This document shows positions 16,088 to 23,909 of a stretch of 33,151 bases of DNA, piece by piece. The notes under the pieces are model-generated. The model had not been told where the DNA came from. It worked only from the letters and a program-made list of their open reading frames with translations, and ran no database searches. How positions within the stretch are numbered: the stretch's first letter is position 1; every line of letters begins with the position of its first letter. The position numbers and the translations under genes are program-made. The DNA is from Vibrionales bacterium SWAT-3 (GTDB taxonomy: Bacteria; Pseudomonadota; Gammaproteobacteria; Enterobacterales; Vibrionaceae): positions 1-33,151 of the forward strand of contig AAZW01000055.1 of assembly GCA_000169995.1 (NCBI GenBank), given 5' to 3'.

Positions 16088-19000
16088 ATGTTACCAAGAC
16101 TTCAACTCAATGCTGATGTCGATCCAGTTGTTGTACGCTTTTTAGATGAACTAAAAATAGCGGGCTTTACTGGCGACATTGAATCTCAATATTCTAGCCG
16201 TTTGGCGGTCGCGACTGATAACAGTGTCTATCAGCAACTGCCCCAGGCTGTCATTCTTCCCAAAACAACACACGACGTTGTGCTTATCGGTAAAGTGGGT
16301 TCTAAATCTGCTTATGAACGCGTGACTTTTTCTCCTCGTGGTGGCGGTACCGGAACCAATGGACAATCCCTAACTAAAGGGGTTGTGGTTGATTTATCAC
16401 GCTACATGAATCAAGTTCTTGAGATTAATGAGAAGGAAGGCTGGGTACGAGTTCAGTCGGGCATCGTTAAAGATCAATTGAACGACGCGGTTCGCCCTTA
16501 CGGTTACTTCTTCTCTCCAGACCTTTCAACCAGTAACCGAGCGACACTGGGTGGCATGATCAACACTGATGCATCAGGCCAAGGGTCATTGAAGTACGGT
16601 AAAACGTCTGACCATGTGTTGTCTTTGCAAGCGGTATTCGCCGATGGTTCGTGTTTAGAGTCAGATTTATCACATGGCTTACCGGAAGAGGGGGAGTTTG
16701 CTCATCATGCGCTTGCGGTTACCGAAGCGGTGTGTCGTGAAAAACGCGCTCAAATCCTCGATAAATTCCCACCATTGAACCGCTTCTTGACGGGCTACGA
16801 CCTCAAGAATGCTATCAATGATGACGATGACAGCTTTGACCTTACTCGCGTGCTATGTGGAGCAGAAGGCTCTTTAGCATTCATTACTGAAGCAAAGCTA
16901 AATCTAACCCCAATCCCGAAAGCGCGCACTTTGGTTAACGTGAAATACAACACGTTTGATTCTGCGCTGCGTAATGCACCGTTTATGGTTGAAGCGAAGG
17001 CTCTCTCTGTAGAGACGGTCGATTCACGAGTATTGAACCTAGCGAAGCAAGATATTGTTTGGCACACCGTGAGTGACCTACTGACAGATGTTCCTAACAA
17101 AGAGATGCTTGGCATCAACATGGTTGAGTTTGCAGGCCAAGATGAAGCGGAAGTAGAACAGCAAGTTCAAGCGCTGACCGCAAAACTTGAAACCATGGTT
17201 GAAAGCGAAGAAGCGGGTGTGATTGGCTTCCAAGTGTGCAGTGATTTGGCGAGCATTGGCCGAATCTACAACATGCGTAAAAAAGCGGTAGGCCTATTAG
17301 GTGCGGCGAAAGGCCGTGCTAAACCAGTCGCTTTTGCTGAAGATACTTGTGTACCACCTGAAAACTTGGCTGACTTCATCGCTGAATTTCGAGTGCTGCT
17401 TGATTCGAAAGAGTTAAATTATGGCATGTTTGGTCACGTTGATGCGGGTGTTCTACACGTTCGTCCGGCACTCGACCTATGTGACCCTATGCAAGAAGCC
17501 TTGATGCACGAAGTTTCTGATGAAGTGGTTAAGCTGGTGGCGAAATACGGCGGCTTAATGTGGGGTGAGCATGGTAAAGGTTTCCGTTCTGAGTACGGTC
17601 CTGATTTCTTCGGTGAAGAACTGTTTACCGAATTAAGGCGTGTGAAAGCAGCATTCGACCCGCATAACAAGATGAATCCAGGCAAGATCTGTACACCTTT
17701 AGAAAGTGATGCTGAGTTGGTTAAAGTGACCGACGCCAAGCGTGGCTTCTATGATCGCCAGATTGATGTTCAAGTGCGCGACAGCTTTAAGCAAGCGATG
17801 GAGTGTAATGGCAACGGCTTATGCTTTAACTACGACACGAGCTCGCCAATGTGTCCATCAATGAAAGTGATGGCTGACCGTCGCCATTCACCAAAAGGTC
17901 GTGCTGGTTTAGTGAGAGAGTGGTTGCGTCAGCTAACTGAGCAAGGCGTGGATATTCTCGATTTAGAGCAAGAAGCGCTAAAAGATGATACTCCGGTCAA
18001 AACTATGGTTGAGCGCGTTCGTAACACCATGAACAAACGCCACGAGTACGATTTCTCGCACGAAGTACATGAAGCGATGAATGGTTGTCTTGCATGTAAA
18101 GCGTGTGCGAGCCAATGTCCGATCAAAGTTGATGTACCAAGTTTCCGTTCACGATTCTTAAACATCTATTACTCACGCTACCAACGCCCTGCCAAAGATT
18201 ACTTGGTCGCAAACATTGAAACCATGCTGCCACTAATGGCGAAAGCGCCAAAGGTCGTTAATGCTGCATTGGGTCAAAAGTGGATTCAATCTGCAACAGC
18301 GAAAACAGTCGGTTATGTCGATGCACCACTGATGTCGGTGCCTACGCTCAAAAATCGTCTGGCAAGCAAAGAGCTGCAACTTTTTAATATTCAATATCTA
18401 GAAGGGCTGTCTTCGGAAGAGAAGAAACAGCATGTATTGATTGTTCAAGACCCGTTTACCAGCTTCTATGATGCAGAGGTGGTGGAAGACTTCGTCACTC
18501 TGGCTCAAAAGCTTGGCAAGACACCAGTGCTACTGCCGTTTAAACCAAATGGTAAGGCGCTGCACATCAAGGGCTTCTTAAGTCGTTTTGCACGCGAGGC
18601 GAAATCCACTTCTGATTTCTTGTCGATTGTCGCAGATATTGGTATTCCGCTCGTGGGTGTAGATCCAGCTTTGGTACTTTGCTATCGCGACGAATATGTC
18701 GAGATCTTAGCGGATAAGCGTGGTGACTTTGATGTGCTCACTGTTCATGAGTGGTTATTGCCATCGCTCGGTGACTATGAAGCGCGCTCTGCGAGTGAAG
18801 AGATGTGGTATTTGTTCTCTCACTGTACCGAGAAAACCAAGATGCCAAATGCTGAAAAAGAGTGGGGCGCTATCTTCCAACACTTTGGAGCAGCACTTAC
18901 TAGCGTACCTGTAGGCTGTTGTGGCATGGCGGGGACGTTCGGACATGAAGTCGATAAGTTACAAATGTCGAAAGACATCTACGGTTTAAGTTGGAAGCCA

Positions 19001-19123
19001 AGGATGCAAGACTTACCAAAAGAGCGCTGTTTAGCAACCGGATACTCTTGCCGTAGCCAAGTTAAGCGTTTTGAAGGTGAGAAGCTCGCCCACCCATTAC
19101 AGGCACTCGCACAAATTCTTTAA
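16088..19123 (+). CDS. ydiJ: YdiJ-type FAD/Fe-S dehydrogenase (D-2-hydroxyglutarate dehydrogenase family)
   Basis: A 1011-residue fusion of a FAD-binding oxidase and an iron-sulfur heterodisulfide-reductase-like part, the YdiJ architecture (E. coli about 1018 residues). Enzymes of this group oxidise D-2-hydroxy acids; E. coli YdiJ has been linked to D-2-hydroxyglutarate. The FAD domain has SPRGGGTGTNGQSLT near 80 and TLGGMINTDASGQGSLKYGK near 155; the oxidase C-domain has MFGHVDAGVLHVRPAL and WGEHGKGFRSEYGPDFFG near 450-515. The Fe-S part holds CNGNGLC with MCPS near 575-595 and CLACKACASQCP near 670, then a C-terminal CCG near 945. It is likely membrane-associated, passing electrons to the respiratory chain. 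It ends in a strong terminator. Confidence 0.92.
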   Translation: MLPRLQLNADVDPVVVRFLDELKIAGFTGDIESQYSSRLAVATDNSVYQQLPQAVILPKTTHDVVLIGKVGSKSAYERVTFSPRGGGTGTNGQSLTKGVVVDLSRYMNQVLEINEKEGWVRVQSGIVKDQLNDAVRPYGYFFSPDLSTSNRATLGGMINTDASGQGSLKYGKTSDHVLSLQAVFADGSCLESDLSHGLPEEGEFAHHALAVTEAVCREKRAQILDKFPPLNRFLTGYDLKNAINDDDDSFDLTRVLCGAEGSLAFITEAKLNLTPIPKARTLVNVKYNTFDSALRNAPFMVEAKALSVETVDSRVLNLAKQDIVWHTVSDLLTDVPNKEMLGINMVEFAGQDEAEVEQQVQALTAKLETMVESEEAGVIGFQVCSDLASIGRIYNMRKKAVGLLGAAKGRAKPVAFAEDTCVPPENLADFIAEFRVLLDSKELNYGMFGHVDAGVLHVRPALDLCDPMQEALMHEVSDEVVKLVAKYGGLMWGEHGKGFRSEYGPDFFGEELFTELRRVKAAFDPHNKMNPGKICTPLESDAELVKVTDAKRGFYDRQIDVQVRDSFKQAMECNGNGLCFNYDTSSPMCPSMKVMADRRHSPKGRAGLVREWLRQLTEQGVDILDLEQEALKDDTPVKTMVERVRNTMNKRHEYDFSHEVHEAMNGCLACKACASQCPIKVDVPSFRSRFLNIYYSRYQRPAKDYLVANIETMLPLMAKAPKVVNAALGQKWIQSATAKTVGYVDAPLMSVPTLKNRLASKELQLFNIQYLEGLSSEEKKQHVLIVQDPFTSFYDAEVVEDFVTLAQKLGKTPVLLPFKPNGKALHIKGFLSRFAREAKSTSDFLSIVADIGIPLVGVDPALVLCYRDEYVEILADKRGDFDVLTVHEWLLPSLGDYEARSASEEMWYLFSHCTEKTKMPNAEKEWGAIFQHFGAALTSVPVGCCGMAGTFGHEVDKLQMSKDIYGLSWKPRMQDLPKERCLATGYSCRSQVKRFEGEKLAHPLQALAQIL

Positions 19124-19130
19124 ACTATTT

Positions 19131-19156
19131 AGCCCAGCAATTGCTGGGCTTTTTTC
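19131..19156 (+). terminator. Terminator of the YdiJ-type gene
   Basis: AGCCCAGCAA pairs perfectly with TTGCTGGGCT with almost no loop, followed by TTTTT. It lies 8 bases after the stop codon. Confidence 0.9.
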
Positions 19157-19190
19157 TAAACTAACAATGGAATTGTTAATAAGGAAAGCT

Positions 19191-19652
19191 ATGAAATTTC
19201 TTGAGTTGAAAGTCCCACCAGTTGCTCTGTTTATATTGGTTTTAGTCGCCTCTTATTTCAGTGCGCAACAGTTGAGTACAGGCGCGATAGGGATGCCGTT
19301 TAAGTTCATCATTCTTGGTGTCGGAATCGTTTTGAGCGGCGTTATTGGATTAGCTGGTGTTTGGGAGTTTCGAAAACAGAAAACGACCGTTAATCCAATT
19401 AAAGTCGAAACTGCTTCTACCGTCGTTGATAGCGGGATTTTTGGATACACGCGAAACCCAATGTATTTAGGCCTTTTCATCTTACTGTTCTGCTTTGGCT
19501 ATTTCTTTCAAAATATTTTCAGCGTCTTGTTAAGCTTTGCTTTTGTTATCTACATGAATCAGTTCCAAATCAAACCAGAAGAGCGAGCACTAGAGCAATT
19601 ATTCGGTGCGGAATATGTTGATTACAAACAAAAGGTTAGGCGTTGGGTTTGA
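19191..19652 (+). CDS. Isoprenylcysteine carboxyl methyltransferase (ICMT/PEMT-like) family membrane protein
   Basis: A 153-residue integral membrane methyltransferase of the ICMT / phospholipid methyltransferase group, which use S-adenosylmethionine to methylate a membrane-bound substrate. Membrane helices lie at about 10-28, 38-60 and 98-125. The family signature is present: GIFGYTRNPMYLGLFIL, then KPEERALEQLFGAEYVDYKQKVRRWV, where Arg-Asn-Pro and the Glu-Glu pair bind the cofactor. The start is ATG at 19191 with AAGGA six bases before it; the frame stays open back into the ydiJ gene, but that region contains the terminator. The substrate in bacteria is generally unknown. It is possibly co-transcribed at low level by read-through from ydiJ. 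Confidence 0.85.
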   Translation: MKFLELKVPPVALFILVLVASYFSAQQLSTGAIGMPFKFIILGVGIVLSGVIGLAGVWEFRKQKTTVNPIKVETASTVVDSGIFGYTRNPMYLGLFILLFCFGYFFQNIFSVLLSFAFVIYMNQFQIKPEERALEQLFGAEYVDYKQKVRRWV

Positions 19653-19797
19653 TTTACTCTGTGGGATAATGAGTTAACCAACCACTAATATCAGTTCCGT
19701 TTTCAAGGTAAGCCATATTTTGGCGTACTCACCATTTATATTTATTTTTTATCAAATAACCTGCCCGCCATTATTAAAACAAATAAAAGGTTAGGTA

Positions 19798-21453
19798 ATG
19801 AAAGTTATCCAGACAAAATGGCTGCCATTAAGTATTTATGCGGTTGGCCTCTCTTCAATGCCGGTATTGGCAGATATCTCCCCTCAAATTATCAACGGTA
19901 ACGAAGCGACAAAAGGTAGTTGGCCATTCATGGTCGCACTTGTTTCAAAAAACATGGACGCCTACGAAGGGCAGTTCTGCGGTGCAAGTTTTATTGGTGA
20001 GCGATATGTACTCACAGCAGCGCACTGTATCGAAGCAAGCAGTAGCCAAGATTTTGAGGTTGTCATTGGTCTCTCTGATCTTTCTTCACCCGACGTAGAG
20101 AAGCACCGCTATTCCGTCGAGCAAGTTTATGCTCATGAAAGCTATACTCAAGAGCCTGCGAGTAATGATATTGCCATTATTGAGCTTAGTGATAAGCCCA
20201 CGGAATCTGCGGTTGATCTAGTCGATGGTTATGTCCGTGATAACTTGAGTACAGGTCAGATGCTAACCATCATAGGTTGGGGCGACCAGAATTCGTCGCA
20301 AGAGCAATACTCATCCACGAGCCAGTTGCATCAAGTGAATGTTCCGTTAGTTAGTCAGCGAGATTGTAACCTTGGTCAAGGAGATGGATATTCAGATATT
20401 AGTGCTGATGCTTTTTGTGCTGGTTACAAAGAAGGCGGCCGAGATTCATGTAGTGGGGATAGCGGTGGCCCAATTATGTTGTCCACCAATGGTCACTATG
20501 AACAGCTAGGTCTTGTGAGTTGGGGAGAAGGTTGCGCACAGCCAGAGGCATACGGTGTCTACACCAACATAAGCCACTTTGCTGACTGGATAGGTAAGAA
20601 GACGGCAGGCTTTAGTTACCAAACTAAGGTGATGCTAGGCGCTCGACCTATGGGGCCGATTGAACACAAGTTTGAATTTACGAACAAATCTGGTCAAGAG
20701 ATTAACGTAACCAACGTATCTTTGGCTGTCGGTACAAACGATCCTATAACCTACAATGGTAGTGCGATTATAAAGAGCAATAGTTGTGCGACGTTATCAC
20801 CGAATGAAGGGTGTGATGTAGTTGTAAGCTACAACATAGACTCAGTGGGTAACCATGATTTTGGTATCAAGGTGTCAACCGACTCACTAGCGGGTGTAGT
20901 GACATCAAAGGCATATGCTATTGGCGCGAATGAGGTTTCTAATACGGTGAATTCACTCGTGACGATACCTAAGAATGCAGTCTACAGCACAGAAGCTTGG
21001 GATGTTGAAGGGGATACGATAGCGTCACCGGATATTGGTAATAGCCAGTCCACCGCATTCATTGTCGACGGGATCCCAGCTGGTACCGTATCTTTGGATC
21101 TCACCGTCTTTTCTGAAGAAGATCGTGACTACATGGAGATCTATATTAACGGCTTTGAAGTTGGCGCGTTTGCAGGCCTATTATCTGGCACTGTTGAACT
21201 GCCAATGGCGAGAGCTAAAGACAATAGCTTTATGATTGCGTACAGCAAAGATGAGGTGGGTTCTGCAGGGCATGACAGAGTGACCATTAAGAACTTTGCT
21301 TATAGTAATGAGATTAAAGAGCTAAGTTTGGTGGAAGATCCAACTACCAAAAAGACAGGTGGTTCAATGGGTTGGTATTGGCTAGCGATGCTGTTGGGTG
21401 GCACGGTGATGCGTAAGTCACTTTCGTCATTGAAGAGGAAAGGGACTCAGTAA
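19798..21453 (+). CDS. Secreted trypsin-like serine protease with GlyGly-CTERM anchor
   Basis: A 551-residue extracellular or surface protease resembling the V. cholerae Ves proteases. A signal peptide ends near residue 25 (VLA). The trypsin domain spans about 31-265: catalytic H76 (TAAHC), D124 (NDIAIIEL) and S222 (GDSGGP). D216, six residues before the catalytic Ser, predicts cleavage after Arg or Lys. Two beta-rich domains follow (about 280-500). The C-terminus is a GlyGly-CTERM signal: GGSMGWYWLA at 521-530, a hydrophobic helix, then RKSLSSLKRK; such tails are cut by rhombosortase after type II secretion. The mature N-terminus would be IINGNEA, but it is preceded by Gln30 rather than Arg or Lys. 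It is followed by half of a disrupted terminator and an IS. Confidence 0.93.
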   Translation: MKVIQTKWLPLSIYAVGLSSMPVLADISPQIINGNEATKGSWPFMVALVSKNMDAYEGQFCGASFIGERYVLTAAHCIEASSSQDFEVVIGLSDLSSPDVEKHRYSVEQVYAHESYTQEPASNDIAIIELSDKPTESAVDLVDGYVRDNLSTGQMLTIIGWGDQNSSQEQYSSTSQLHQVNVPLVSQRDCNLGQGDGYSDISADAFCAGYKEGGRDSCSGDSGGPIMLSTNGHYEQLGLVSWGEGCAQPEAYGVYTNISHFADWIGKKTAGFSYQTKVMLGARPMGPIEHKFEFTNKSGQEINVTNVSLAVGTNDPITYNGSAIIKSNSCATLSPNEGCDVVVSYNIDSVGNHDFGIKVSTDSLAGVVTSKAYAIGANEVSNTVNSLVTIPKNAVYSTEAWDVEGDTIASPDIGNSQSTAFIVDGIPAGTVSLDLTVFSEEDRDYMEIYINGFEVGAFAGLLSGTVELPMARAKDNSFMIAYSKDEVGSAGHDRVTIKNFAYSNEIKELSLVEDPTTKKTGGSMGWYWLAMLLGGTVMRKSLSSLKRKGTQ

Positions 21454-21484
21454 ATAACTGTGACTTAAACCAATATCTATTGTT

Positions 21485-21505
21485 CAGAATTAAAAAGCCC
21501 AGCTT
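21485..21505. terminator. Left half of a bidirectional terminator split by the IS
   Basis: This 21-base arm matches, as a reverse complement, the arm at 22942-22962 and beyond. Removing the IS and one copy of its CTT duplication restores a perfect 23-bp stem with loop GGATA, flanked by T-runs on both strands. It would have ended both the protease gene and the convergent DUF3581 gene. Confidence 0.85.
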
Positions 21506-21536
21506 TGAAGTGACCCCGTAAAGTTGGACATTTCTG

Positions 21537-22885
21537 TTAAGCGGTTTTCAAGGCCTGAGTTCGATATTCTATCGGAGTCAGGCCTTTTAGTTTCACTTTT
21601 ATACGTTTGGTATTGTAGTACTCGATATACTCTTTGATTTGCGCTATCAGAGCATCTGCATCTTCAAAGCTTTGGTTGTGATACATCTCTGTTTTGAGTA
21701 AAGCAAAAAAATTTTCAGCAACAGCATTATCCAAGCAGTTACCTTTTCTCGACATGCTTTGCGTTAACCCACTCTCCGCTACCTTTTTCTGATACTGTCG
21801 ATGACGATATTGCCAACCTTGGTCGCTATGTATAATTGGCTTTGAGTTGGGTTTAAGCGTTGATATAGCCTCCGTTAGCATATCCGTGACAAGCGGCAAG
21901 CAGGCATTCTTGGCCACTCTATAAGCAACCACCTCCTGAGTAAACAAGTCGACAACGGGAGATAAGTATACTTTCTGCTCTTTGACTTTAAACTCCGTGA
22001 CATCAGTTACCCATTTTTCATCGGGTTGAGTCGCACTAAAATCTCTTTCAAGCACGTTGGGAGCAGCTGTTCCAGACTCTCCTCGGTATGAACGATACTT
22101 TTTAATCCTGACCGTCGATTTAAGGTTGAGCTGGGCCATAAGCCTTTGAACCGTTTTGTGATTAAGCACGAACCCCCGATTTTTTAGTTCCAAGTGAATA
22201 CGGCGGTAGCCGTATCGTCCCTTATGTTCATGATAAATTGACTTTATCAACCGCAGCTCACGTTCGTAGCTATTTGGGCGCTTGCTCGTTTGAGCCTGAT
22301 AATAAAAGACACTTTTTGCCAGCTGTAGAGTGTGCAGTAAGTGCTTTAACGGGTACTTGCCTTTAAGAGTTAGAGCTATGACCGCTTTTTCTTTGTTCGA
22401 CGGTTTTTTTCCTGCTCCAACTCTTCCAACTTTTTTAGAACGGCATTCTCGGTTCGCAAGTAGAGCAACTCCTCTTTTAGCTCCTCAAGCGTCATTTCAT
22501 CATCAGGCTTAGTGGTACGTTGAGGGTGCTGTTTCATTGGAGGTCTTCCTTTCTGGCGCATTTTGAGCCCTTTGATACCGAGCTCATTAAATCTTTTGAG
22601 CCAGACAGAGAGTATCCCAGGGGATGAGAGGTTTAATATTGCGCTAGTGTGCGTGAGAGACCAATCATTCGTCCACATTAAATTCAATGCTTTTCGTTTT
22701 TCCTGAGCAGTAGCAGCATGCTTAGTTGGTAAAAATGAGTTAGCACCATGGATGGCAAAGACTTGAGCCCAATACCGTATCTGTCTTGAAGAAATTGAAT
22801 ATTGTTTTGCTAAGTAGAGAGATGATGTGCCATCTAAGTATTGCTTAGCAATGATACATTTTAGCTCTCGGTTATATTTGGACAT
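21537..22885 (-). CDS. IS3-family transposase OrfAB (by programmed -1 frameshift)
   Basis: The transposase is made as a fusion. OrfA (22885-22376) has two helix-turn-helix-like regions (LAKQYSISSRQIRYW and TSAILNLSSPGILSVWLKR) and a leucine-zipper coil (LEELKEELLYLRTENAVLKKLEELE in outline). OrfB has no good independent start; its frame begins at the slippery run and continues with the sequence EKAVIALTLKGKYPLKHLL typical of OrfB. The integrase core carries D (VTDVTEF), D (HSDQGWQY) and E (NAVAENFFALLKTE). The OrfA start is ATG at 22885; the frame is open 20 codons further but into the terminal repeat. Confidence 0.92.
22376..22885 (-). CDS. IS3-family OrfA (DNA-binding part)
   Basis: About 169 residues from the ATG at 22885 (MSKYNREL) to the stop at 22376. 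Without frameshifting it is made alone and usually acts as a DNA-binding regulator of transposition. The C-terminal EQEKNRRTKKKRS lies past the slippery site and exists only in the unshifted product. Confidence 0.85.
   Translation of the reverse strand: MSKYNRELKCIIAKQYLDGTSSLYLAKQYSISSRQIRYWAQVFAIHGANSFLPTKHAATAQEKRKALNLMWTNDWSLTHTSAILNLSSPGILSVWLKRFNELGIKGLKMRQKGRPPMKQHPQRTTKPDDEMTLEELKEELLYLRTENAVLKKLEELEQEKNRRTKKKRS
22403..22410 (-). promoter_or_regulatory. Slippery sequence for -1 ribosomal frameshifting in the IS
   Basis: On the minus strand the run A7C is read GAA AAA AAC in the OrfA frame, which contains the heptamer A AAA AAC. Slipping one base back puts ribosomes in the OrfB frame at CCG TCG AAC. 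This arrangement is standard for IS3-family elements. Confidence 0.8.
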
Positions 22886-22931
22886 AAAAAGACCCCCAAT
22901 AATTGGTGTCCAACTATTGGGGGTCAGTTCA

Positions 22932-22964
22932 CTTGAGGATATCAAGCTGGGCTTTTTAATTCTG
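22932..22964. terminator. Right half of the terminator split by the IS
   Basis: It starts with the duplicated CTT, then GAGGATA and the arm from 22942 (TCAAGCTGGGC) followed by TTTTT. A small residual stem CTTGA/TCAAG remains around the loop, but the long stem is broken. See the left half at 21485-21505. Confidence 0.8.
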
Positions 22965-22975
22965 TGTTGGTTTAC

Positions 22976-23701
22976 TTAAGCAGCAGCCGCGAACTGAGCT
23001 AGAAACATCTCTTTGCGCTCGTTGAAGCGGTTTACTAGGTCGTCTACAGAAGCTTGGTCGTATGGCTTAAGGCCGCTTGCTACCATGCGTTTAACGCCTT
23101 TACCGACTACTTGACCATCTTCTTTGAAATCGAAGTTCAGGGTCACGATGCCGCGCTTGCCTTCAACGTCAAAAGTCGCGCCAGAGAATTCAACTTCAGG
23201 GTGAGATAGGTCTAGGCGAGTAAATTCAACTTCCATGCTCTCGTAAATCACAAGAGGGCGTTGGCAGTTGATCATCATTTGTTGCTCTTCCATAAGAGGA
23301 ACCATGATGTGAGGGAAGTTCATGCCAGAGAACTTAACGTAGTTTGTTACTACGTGTTCGATGAATGCTTGATCGTGGCTTTTCTCGCCCTCACAAGACA
23401 TGTGTAGGTACTCTTTGCCTTTCTCGTCAACCAGTGAGCTTTCTTTTTCACACTTGTTATCAACGCTTAGCGCAATACCGTTACCAACCATCCCTGAAAA
23501 ATCAAAACGCATTTTTTGGCTGATGCCTTCTTTCTGCAGAAGAACTGCAAACAAAAGATCGCCAGGCACGCAAAAGCGCTTGTTGTCTTCATCGTGAATT
23601 GGGTTGAAGTCAGCAGCTACTTTTTTAGCAAAGTGGCTTGCTTGTTCACGAGTGAATTGAAATTGATTGTCTTCAGTAGAAAAGTAAGGTGTCAGAAACA
23701 T
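22976..23701 (-). CDS. DUF3581 family protein
   Basis: A soluble protein of about 241 residues found in marine gammaproteobacteria. The N-terminal FTREQASHFAKKVAADFNPIHDEDNKRFCVPGDLLFA resembles the start of a hot-dog (MaoC-like) hydratase or thioesterase: the FNPIHDE and PGDLLFA segments correspond to the D-x4-H and G-x3 motifs of MaoC enzymes. I take this as fold likeness, not proof of activity. A TATAAT at 23734-23739 would start the RNA near 23727, leaving almost no leader for the in-frame ATG at 23722, so ATG at 23701 (MFLTPYF) is preferred; neither has a strong Shine-Dalgarno. Its natural terminator has been split by the IS. Confidence 0.8.
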   Translation of the reverse strand: MFLTPYFSTEDNQFQFTREQASHFAKKVAADFNPIHDEDNKRFCVPGDLLFAVLLQKEGISQKMRFDFSGMVGNGIALSVDNKCEKESSLVDEKGKEYLHMSCEGEKSHDQAFIEHVVTNYVKFSGMNFPHIMVPLMEEQQMMINCQRPLVIYESMEVEFTRLDLSHPEVEFSGATFDVEGKRGIVTLNFDFKEDGQVVGKGVKRMVASGLKPYDQASVDDLVNRFNERKEMFLAQFAAAA

Positions 23702-23859
23702 AGTATCGCTATTAGTCATCAAATCTGGGGTGGATTATAGCTAACTAATTTCGATCTAATGGTCTATCCAGTTAACTTTGCTTATATATCAGTCAATTAG
23801 ATAGATACGTTGGATGGTATGTGGCAATTTTACAGGGGATATGGTGACTGGCTCAATGC

Positions 23860-23886
23860 AACAAGGGCTAATCGATAGCCCTTGTT
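23860..23886 (-). terminator. Probable terminator of the hut operon
   Basis: AACAAGGGCT (23860-23869) pairs perfectly with AGCCCTTGTT (23877-23886). The stem is 24 bases after the hutH stop. The T-run after it is short on both strands, so efficiency is uncertain. Confidence 0.65.
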
Positions 23887-23909
23887 TATATGACGTGCTA
23901 TTTCACGAC

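Larger units (their letters stand above)
21506..22931 (-). mobile_element. IS3-family insertion sequence (IS150-like), complete
   Basis: The element is 1426 bp. Its 25-bp terminal inverted repeats (21506-21530 and the complement of 22907-22931) match at 21 of 25 positions, begin TGAA and contain TGACCCC and AGTTGGACA. A 3-bp target duplication, CTT, flanks it (21503-21505 and 22932-22934). Two overlapping minus-strand frames encode OrfA and OrfB joined by a -1 frameshift. With both ends, the frameshift site and the DDE residues intact, it looks capable of moving. Assignment to the IS150 group is from the look of OrfA. Confidence 0.93.

Noticed and set aside
19071..19190. Upstream extension of the methyltransferase into ydiJ
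   Set aside because: The extension runs through a strong terminator and has no ribosome site; ATG 19191 has AAGGA.
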